A stretch of 8,723 nt of DNA from NCBI GenBank assembly GCA_012511845.1, contig JAAZFF010000180.1:1-8723 (forward strand). Reading direction: 5' to 3'. Source of the stretch: Lentisphaerota bacterium. GTDB taxonomy: Bacteria; Verrucomicrobiota; Kiritimatiellia; RFP12; UBA3636. The number at the start of each line of letters is the position of its first letter. Position 1 is the first letter of the stretch. Under the pieces are notes generated by a model. That model saw nothing but the letters and a program-made list of their open reading frames with translations, searched no databases and was not told where the DNA came from. Below are positions 1-5,494 of the stretch, piece by piece. The translations under genes and the position numbers were made by a program.

Positions 1-1
1 T

Positions 2-76
2 GATGAGTTACAGGACACTGACCCGGACCAGTGGTATATTTTTGACTTGCTTTTTGCACAAAGAACTGATGCATGA
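2..76 (+). pseudogene. recB: recB, upstream part (helicase motif II) ending at in-frame TGA
   Basis: Reading from base 2 gives DELQDTDPDQWYIFDLLF and then a few residues to a TGA at 74-76. DELQDTDP is the Walker B / motif II (DEfQDTDp) of UvrD/RecB helicases. The gene begins before the window. Beyond the TGA the same frame, without any shift, carries RIILEGYPKQAIYAFRGGDI, which is motif III and its surroundings, so both sides belong to one ancestral recB reading frame. In RecB relatives this stretch normally reads roughly LVGDPKQAIYAFRGADI. Here Val is Glu and Asp is Tyr, each explainable by one base change, as well as the stop. If the TGA is real, the upstream product would be a helicase cut off just after motif II, without motifs III-VI or the nuclease, and so inactive. 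A sequencing or assembly error is the main alternative. Confidence 0.6.
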
Positions 77-163
77 CGAATCATACTCGAAGGATATCCG
101 AAACAGGCGATATATGCTTTCAGGGGTGGTGATATAGGAACTTATATCAGAGCCAAAATCGAT

Positions 164-2515
164 GTGTCCGAAAAGTATTCCGGCAAAATTTATTCGCTGC
201 CCAGAAACTACAGATCAGAACCGGCGCAGGTGACGGCTGTGAACAGTGTTTTTTATTCCCAGGGGGAACCCGGCGCCTTTAACGTAGAGGGGATGCAGGG
301 GTCAATCGAATACAGTAATATTGAAGACAAAACGAGAGATCAAAACGCCACAGATCTTGAAGTAGAAATTCTGAAAAGCATGGAAGAGAGGTTTCCTGAA
401 GATCCCTCTGAAAAAGAAGCACCGGGGCTTGTTGTCAGGGACGTGAGCCAAGAGAGGAAAGCTGACGATCGAAGATGGGCTATAGGTCAAGATCTGGTGA
501 ACGAGATACGAAATTTGACCAATCCTGACAAGTGGCAGATATTAACTTACGCTAAAAGCGCGGATGGTAAATGGGAATACGAGGGAAAACGCGCTGTAAG
601 GATGAAGGACATTTTCGTATTGACCTACAATAGATCTGATATGCGTCGGTATTACGACAGACTCAGCGATGCAGGAATACCATGTACAATGCGTGCCGAT
701 GAAAGTGTTCTTGGAGAGGTCGAAGCAGGATGGATGCAGTGTCTGCTTGAAGTGGCCTTGAGTGCCGGCAGGAGGGGGTTGGCAGAACTTCTGGCAACGC
801 CGCTTTTTTCAAAATCGATTGCAGAAATATATGATGAAGTTGTTTCCGACACTGGTTCGCAAGTGGCAGAAATAATCAGAAGAGCCACTGTGGAATGGAA
901 AAAGTTCGGATTTCAGAGTTTTCTTTCTCAAATTGTGAGAGAGTGTAAAATAAAAGAAAAACTTTTAAAAGAACAGGCAGGCGAACGTCATTGGACTAAT
1001 TTTGCTCAAATTGCTGAAATATTGAGTGATACTGAGAAATCAAAACATCTTTCACCTGACGGACTCCGAGACTGGTTGGACGATGCTGTCGACAGTCGGA
1101 AAAAATCTGATGAATATACCTTCAGACTTGAGAGTGACGAAGAGGCGGTAACTGCAATGACCATACATAAAAGCAAGGGGTTGCAGGCTCCTATTGTATT
1201 TGTTGCAGGAATAAATCCCAGCAAAAAAAGCTCTACAGAGCCTGTGAAAACTTACTATGACGACAAGGGAAACAGTGTTCTCACAATTAACCCGGAGGAG
1301 CATTCAGAAAGAATAAGGGCGGAAGAAATTGCTGAGGCTATAAGATTGTTTTATGTAGCTATAACAAGAGCTGAGAATCGCACTTATTACTATATGGGTA
1401 AAGAAGATGTGAAATCAGAAATTTTAAGTCATTTGTTTAAAGTTTCTTCTACTTTGGAAAAAGGTGGTCCTGGAGTTGCGATTGAAGATGTGGTTAAAGA
1501 CCTGGACTTCAGTACTGTTTATAGGGAAAGTGAAAAAGAATATAACTTGATAAAACCTTCAGTAGAAATTTCAAAAATAACGCCATGGACAATGACAAGT
1601 TTTTCGTCACTGAAAGATGCGATAGAGACGTTTGAGTTTTTGGAAGAAGCTGATGTAACGGGTAAAGATTTCGAGTATCCTGCTGAAGATGAGCCGGAAG
1701 ATCGACCTGAAGAATCGGACGATTTGGAAACGGAAGGGCAGATATTTCCACTGCGCTACATCATGCCGGGCGGAACGGTTTTTGGGAATTATGTCCATGA
1801 AATTTTTGAAAAGTGTCCATTTGATGCTGGTAAAAACGAGATCCGGGAATTTGCACAAAAGGGGTTGAAAGACTGGGATCTTGAGCAAACACATGGGATG
1901 CCGGAATATGTCAAAGCGATTACAGGGATGGTTTATGACACCTTGACGGCGGCTATACCTGATGCATGTGGCAGGGTGTTCACCCTGGCATCAATAGAGG
2001 CGAGTAAACTATGTATTGAACTGGAGTTCCATTTTCCGATAGAGCAGGCAAGATTGTCGGATCTTCTTCAACTTGTAAAAAGCTGGGGTGGAATTTATGC
2101 CGGGGAATCCGGGAAGATGCGCCATCTGCCTGTTGACATAAATGGAATGATGAAGGGGTTTATAGATCTTGTATTCGAACATGAGGGAAGGTTTTACATT
2201 GTTGACTGGAAGACGAACGTGCTCGACAAGACGCCTTCGTCGTTTGAAATAGATTGTGAAGATCCCCTGACGAGCAGAATAGCTGAAGAAATAGCTACTG
2301 CGATGTATCCGCTGCAATGGACGATATATACGCTTGCATTGCATCGCCATCTGAAAAACACACTTCCGGGGTATGATTACGTGAAGCACTTTGGCGGTGT
2401 CAGGTATTTATTTGTACGCGGCATATCGGAAGATCATCCCGGTGCGGGAATATGGGTTCAGCCACCGTTGCCTGTTGAGGCTATAGAAGAACTTGACTCC
2501 TTTTTTAAGCGGTAA
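164..2515 (+). CDS. recB: RecB, exodeoxyribonuclease V beta subunit: helicase C-terminal part plus nuclease domain (5' part interrupted)
   Basis: RecB is the 3'-5' helicase and nuclease subunit of RecBCD, which processes double-strand breaks and loads RecA. Homology is continuous from base 77, and the GTG at 164 is only the first plausible start after the TGA at 74-76. It has no Shine-Dalgarno sequence and lies inside the helicase fold, so it is probably not a true start. Visible in order: AIYAFRGGDIGTY just upstream, NYRS (206-217), motif V TIHKSKGLQAP (about 1160-1192), motif VI LFYVAITRAENR (about 1346-1381), an acidic linker (about 1673-1740), then the RecB-type nuclease with GNYVHEIFE (His at residue 545), GFID (Asp 668), VDWKTN (Asp 681, Lys 683) and the Q-x3-Y stretch LQWTIYTLAL. 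AIYAFRG and the C-terminal YLFVRG favour RecB over AddA. All nuclease residues are intact, so any decay is recent. No recC or recD is seen in the window. Confidence 0.85.
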   Translation: MSEKYSGKIYSLPRNYRSEPAQVTAVNSVFYSQGEPGAFNVEGMQGSIEYSNIEDKTRDQNATDLEVEILKSMEERFPEDPSEKEAPGLVVRDVSQERKADDRRWAIGQDLVNEIRNLTNPDKWQILTYAKSADGKWEYEGKRAVRMKDIFVLTYNRSDMRRYYDRLSDAGIPCTMRADESVLGEVEAGWMQCLLEVALSAGRRGLAELLATPLFSKSIAEIYDEVVSDTGSQVAEIIRRATVEWKKFGFQSFLSQIVRECKIKEKLLKEQAGERHWTNFAQIAEILSDTEKSKHLSPDGLRDWLDDAVDSRKKSDEYTFRLESDEEAVTAMTIHKSKGLQAPIVFVAGINPSKKSSTEPVKTYYDDKGNSVLTINPEEHSERIRAEEIAEAIRLFYVAITRAENRTYYYMGKEDVKSEILSHLFKVSSTLEKGGPGVAIEDVVKDLDFSTVYRESEKEYNLIKPSVEISKITPWTMTSFSSLKDAIETFEFLEEADVTGKDFEYPAEDEPEDRPEESDDLETEGQIFPLRYIMPGGTVFGNYVHEIFEKCPFDAGKNEIREFAQKGLKDWDLEQTHGMPEYVKAITGMVYDTLTAAIPDACGRVFTLASIEASKLCIELEFHFPIEQARLSDLLQLVKSWGGIYAGESGKMRHLPVDINGMMKGFIDLVFEHEGRFYIVDWKTNVLDKTPSSFEIDCEDPLTSRIAEEIATAMYPLQWTIYTLALHRHLKNTLPGYDYVKHFGGVRYLFVRGISEDHPGAGIWVQPPLPVEAIEELDSFFKR

Positions 2516-2519
2516 GGTG

Positions 2520-2692
2520 CCTTCTCAGGGGCGGAACAGGCAAGAATGTCTGTGCTACAGTCTGCGGCTCATGAGGACATTCGCCCTCCAACAGGATTCA
2601 CGGAAAGGGCACGGGCAAGCCGAGCCCCTACAAGCCGGTCCCTCTGCCTTGCTGGGGTGATCGTTCTGTGTACTTTTGTATGCACCCGGAGT
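2520..2692 (+). ncRNA. Candidate structured RNA in the recB-moxR intergenic region
   Basis: This stretch is about 60% G+C by hand count over 2516-2670, while the following 210 bases are only about 29%. It has no good reading frame but many complementary segments: GAATGTC (2544-2550) with GACATTC (2576-2582); GGGC (2529-2532) with GCCC (2583-2586); a clean hairpin at 2607-2627 (GGGC, A, CGG, loop GCAAG, CCG, A, GCCC); and long-range pairs CGGAAC (2532-2537) with GTTCTG (2663-2668), GGCAAG (2539-2544) with CTTGCT (2648-2653), and CTC-x-GGG (2524-2530) with CCC-x-GAG (2685-2691). Some pairs are mutually exclusive. I do not recognise a known family: the conserved cores of SRP RNA, RNase P RNA and tmRNA are absent, and a resemblance to 6S RNA is only slight. 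It could instead be the structured 3' end of the recB transcript or remnant sequence. The strand is assumed from the neighbouring genes. Confidence 0.3.
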
Positions 2693-2880
2693 TTTAAAAC
2701 CAGTTGATTTTAGATATCGGAACAGATTTTTAAGATGTAAAACACAAATAAGTGTAAATTATGCCCGTTAAATCGAAGTTTTGCCATTTTATTCGAGAAT
2801 AATTAAACAAATAGATTGCAAATTTATTTATCGGGGCTAATGGCATAACAAATGCTGTACTAAAAATGGTAAAATAAATC
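2693..2880. other. AT-rich intergenic DNA with a small palindrome
   Basis: Very AT-rich spacer with no supportable gene on either strand and no clear rho-independent terminator (no GC-rich hairpin followed by a T run). It contains a perfect short inverted repeat at 2789-2802, TTATTC-GA-GAATAA, about 95 bases upstream of the promoter -35 element, which could be an operator. In DNA this AT-rich such a palindrome can also arise by chance. A weaker GCAT/ATGC repeat lies at about 2842-2854. Confidence 0.4.
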
Positions 2881-2895
2881 CGGCACACGGGTCAG

Positions 2896-2924
2896 TTGTA
2901 AGCACAGTGGAAAAGTGATATACT
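2896..2924 (+). promoter_or_regulatory. Sigma70-type promoter of the moxR operon
   Basis: TTGTAA (2896-2901) matches the -35 consensus TTGACA at 4 of 6 positions. It is followed by an optimal 17-base spacer and TATACT (2919-2924), which matches TATAAT at 5 of 6. Transcription would start near 2930-2932, giving a leader of about 125-130 nt before the ATG at 3059. It is the best promoter-like pair I found in the intergenic region, and it points at a compact four-gene operon with no comparable gap later on. Confidence 0.55.
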
Positions 2925-3058
2925 TGCAGAATTCATGTTAGAAATTTTTGAAATTATGTTTTGCGCTCGGGGCGTTTATTCCTTGAATGGCGCATGCACA
3001 ATTCCTGACAGTTTCATTGTGAAAATGCAGTTACGGTAATTAACAGGGAAAGAAAAAC

Positions 3059-4489
3059 ATGGCAAAGTTGATTTTCAGCAAAGATTCGGGGCTATCAGTT
3101 CTTGAAAAAGAAGTCTCGAAAAGCGGAACTACGATAGGCAGAAGCAAGACGAGCGATCTGTCTATAATTGAGCCCAGCGTATCGGGCAATCATTGCACAA
3201 TCAGAAGTGTGGACGGTGTTTGGAGGCTTATTGATAACGATAGCTCCAACGGAACATTTCTCAATGATGTTCAGATTACAGAGGTAGAATTGAAGGAAGG
3301 TGATGTTGTTCGTTTTGGAAACGTTTCCGCAACATTTTCTCTCGCAACAACCGCCGCTGCGTCCGACAGCCCTGAATCTGTAAAAGAAGACGATTCTGCA
3401 AAAGAAGACGATGTTGAAGACTTCAAGCCTGACAAGGAAGCAGAAAAGCTTTCCGTCAAGAAGGACAAACCCGAAGAAGACTTATCGGGCGATGACATTG
3501 CTCTCGTCGCTGATCTGAATAGCAAATACAACGCTATACGCGAGCAGGTTTCCAAGATTATTATAGGTCAGTCTGCCGTTGTTGAAGAGGTTCTTATTGC
3601 TATTTTTAGCCGCGGTCATGCTCTGCTTCTCGGTGTTCCCGGTCTGGCAAAAACGCTTTTAATAAGCACTCTTTCCAAAGTTCTTGATCTGGATTTCAAG
3701 CGTGTGCAATTTACACCCGACCTTATGCCTTCCGATATCACCGGTACGGAAGTACTGGAAGAGGACAAGCTGACAGGCAAGCGGGAATTCCGTTTTGTAA
3801 GAGGCCCTCTCTTTACCAATATGCTTCTGGCAGATGAAATCAACCGTACTCCTCCGAAAACCCAGGCGGCTTTGCTTGAGGCAATGCAGGAGCACAGAAT
3901 TACAGCCGGCTCAACAACGTATACACTCTCTGAGCCGTTTTTCGTATTGGCAACACAAAACCCGATTGAGCAAGAGGGGACGTATCCGCTGCCTGAAGCG
4001 CAGCTCGACCGTTTCCTTTTCAACATTGTGCTTGATTATCCCACGGCAGAGGAAGAGAGCCTTATCATAAGAAGCGTAACGGGATCCAGGCAGCCGGAGC
4101 TAACCAAGGTGCTCGATGGTGATACTGTAGTAAAGCTGCAGGAACTGATTCTCCGCGTCCCCGTTGCTCCTCATGTAATTGATTATGCGCGGGATTTGGC
4201 AAGAGCCACTCGTCCGCAGCAGCCGGAAGCTCCTGATTTTGTTAAGGAAATGGTTAGCTGGGGTGCAGGACCGCGTGCCGGAATAAGCCTGATCCATGCA
4301 GCGAAAGCCCGTGCCGTTCTGAACGGTCGCCACCATGCTACAACGTTCGACGTTTCAGCCGTGGCACTGCCGGTATTGAGACACCGTGTTGTTACTACTT
4401 TCGCTGCTGAAGCTGCAGGAGTCAAAAGCGATGATGTTATTAAAATGCTCCTCAAATCACTTAAACCACACGAAGATTTGAATATTTAG
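3059..4489 (+). CDS. FHA domain-MoxR fusion, AAA+ ATPase
   Basis: MoxR-family AAA+ ATPases are cytoplasmic ring ATPases that usually act with vWA-domain partners to remodel or activate target proteins. This 476-residue protein carries an N-terminal FHA domain (about residues 1-95) with the phosphothreonine-binding signature: G27-R28, S42 and H45 in the SxxH motif, and N64-G65. Next comes a charged, low-complexity linker (about 97-145). The AAA+ core has Walker A GVPGLAKT (192-199), Walker B LLADEIN (256-262), sensor 1 LATQNP (298-302 region), the MoxR-typical EGTYPLPEAQLDRF (306-319) and the sensor-2 segment WGAGPRAG (401-408). Plain MoxR proteins are roughly 310-350 residues, so the FHA and linker account for the extra length. 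The ATG is preceded by AGGGA at 3045-3049 with a 9-base gap. The gene heads the operon and its ATPase site looks intact. The FHA domain implies control by a Ser/Thr kinase, none of which is encoded here. Confidence 0.93.
   Translation: MAKLIFSKDSGLSVLEKEVSKSGTTIGRSKTSDLSIIEPSVSGNHCTIRSVDGVWRLIDNDSSNGTFLNDVQITEVELKEGDVVRFGNVSATFSLATTAAASDSPESVKEDDSAKEDDVEDFKPDKEAEKLSVKKDKPEEDLSGDDIALVADLNSKYNAIREQVSKIIIGQSAVVEEVLIAIFSRGHALLLGVPGLAKTLLISTLSKVLDLDFKRVQFTPDLMPSDITGTEVLEEDKLTGKREFRFVRGPLFTNMLLADEINRTPPKTQAALLEAMQEHRITAGSTTYTLSEPFFVLATQNPIEQEGTYPLPEAQLDRFLFNIVLDYPTAEEESLIIRSVTGSRQPELTKVLDGDTVVKLQELILRVPVAPHVIDYARDLARATRPQQPEAPDFVKEMVSWGAGPRAGISLIHAAKARAVLNGRHHATTFDVSAVALPVLRHRVVTTFAAEAAGVKSDDVIKMLLKSLKPHEDLNI
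3382..3412 (+). repeat. Short direct repeat in the FHA-MoxR linker
   Basis: The 13-mer AAAAGAAGACGAT occurs at 3382-3394 and again at 3400-3412, a period of 18 bases. It encodes two K-E-D-D units six residues apart in the acidic linker between the FHA and AAA+ domains. Such repeats fit growth of a disordered linker by slippage or duplication; no separate function is implied. Confidence 0.7.
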
Positions 4490-4540
4490 TGTCCGGAATC
4501 TCTTGTGAGAAGAACGGTCATGAACAAAAAAGAAATATAG

Positions 4541-5470
4541 ATGATAAAGTTTAGAGATGCTCCGCGTTACATGCAATGGCTTCCAACGGAAACTACTGCC
4601 ACGGTAGCCCGTTGTGAGTTCTTCGCCCGCGGTATGGTCAACGGTTTTACCGCCGGGCGTCACAGAAGCCCGAGAAAGGGTTTTTCTGTTGAGTTCGCCG
4701 AGCATCGGCAGTACGTGCCCGGTGACGATATACGAACGATTGACTGGCGTGCGGTAGCGCGGAAAAACAGGTACTATGTAAAACAGTATATGGAGGAAAC
4801 AAATCTCCGGGCTACTTTGCTTCTCGACTGTTCCGGCTCTATGGGCTATGTCGGTGAAAAAGCCGTTGAAGTCAATGGAAAACGGTTGTCGAAATTTGAT
4901 TATGCACGATATATTACGGCTGCGCTTGCATATATGTTCATCGGGCAGCAGGACGCAGTCGGGCTTGTAACATTTGATTCAAAGATTCGCGATTATCTGC
5001 GGGCAAAAGCACAACCTTCACAGGTTAGGCAGGTGCTCAAAAGCATCGACTCTGCCGAACCGCAGGGCGAAACAGCACTGTCGGTGATATTTGATGAAAT
5101 AGCAGAGCGTATACCGCATCGCGGCGTAGTTATAATAGTCAGCGATTTTTTCGATAACGCTGAAGCAATACAGCGTGCGCTGCATCACTTCCGATTCCGT
5201 CACCACGAAATTATAATGTTCCACACCATGGCTGATGAGGAAATAAATTTCCCATTCAACAGCTTTGTACACTTTAAGGATTTAGAGTCTGCAACCGAGC
5301 TGCAGCTCGACCCGAAGACAATAAGGGCGGACTATCTGGAACGTGTGAATGAGTTGATCAAGTCATTAAAGGCTGCGGGCAGCCAGCTTCATGCCGACTA
5401 CGTACCACTAAACACCTCTGTGCCGTTCGAAAAAGCCTTGTCGGACTACCTGGCAAAACGGCGCGGGTAA
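4541..5470 (+). CDS. DUF58 / von Willebrand A domain protein, MoxR partner
   Basis: A 309-residue DUF58 protein. The family signature is clear: RRSP-like basic segment HRSPRKG (41-47), the FAEHRQYVPGDDIRTIDWR stretch (52-70) and KQYMEETN (81-88), running into a vWA fold. The metal-binding (MIDAS) residues are all present: D96-C-S98-G-S100, T178 in GET, and D202 in VSDFFD. No signal peptide or membrane segment is visible, so it is probably cytoplasmic. DUF58 genes are typically next to moxR, as here (51-base gap), and are thought to supply the vWA adaptor for the ATPase. An in-frame TAG lies directly before the ATG, so the start cannot be further upstream; the Shine-Dalgarno sequence is weak (an A-rich AAAGAA stretch), which suggests translational coupling or low expression. 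The biochemical target is unknown. Confidence 0.92.
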   Translation: MIKFRDAPRYMQWLPTETTATVARCEFFARGMVNGFTAGRHRSPRKGFSVEFAEHRQYVPGDDIRTIDWRAVARKNRYYVKQYMEETNLRATLLLDCSGSMGYVGEKAVEVNGKRLSKFDYARYITAALAYMFIGQQDAVGLVTFDSKIRDYLRAKAQPSQVRQVLKSIDSAEPQGETALSVIFDEIAERIPHRGVVIIVSDFFDNAEAIQRALHHFRFRHHEIIMFHTMADEEINFPFNSFVHFKDLESATELQLDPKTIRADYLERVNELIKSLKAAGSQLHADYVPLNTSVPFEKALSDYLAKRRG

Positions 5471-5494
5471 GCACTTTCTTTTTGGGAACTTAAG

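Noticed and set aside
164..166. GTG at 164 as a genuine start of a separate nuclease gene
   Set aside because: RecB homology runs without a break upstream of it to base 77 and beyond the TGA, and there is no Shine-Dalgarno sequence before it.
1..2515. TGA reassigned to an amino acid, which would explain the stop in recB
   Set aside because: The BatA-like gene ends at a TGA (8459-8461) exactly where the protein family should end, and a good ribosome site and new start follow. The two other nearby motif changes are also not explained by a different code.
2551..2660. 6S RNA or SRP RNA in the GC-rich intergenic stretch
   Set aside because: A short likeness to the 3' part of E. coli 6S RNA (TACAGTCTGCGGC) is too brief to count, and the SRP GGAA/AGCAGC core is missing. 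Kept only as an unassigned structured RNA candidate.
2668..2700. Rho-independent terminator after recB
   Set aside because: GTGTAC-TTTT-GTATGCAC can form a weak bulged hairpin, but it is not GC-rich and no T run follows it directly.
3271..4455. Long open frames on the minus strand opposite moxR (for example 3616-4026)
   Set aside because: They mirror the codon pattern of a clear + strand AAA+ gene, have biased Ser/Arg-rich translations and show no recognisable motif.
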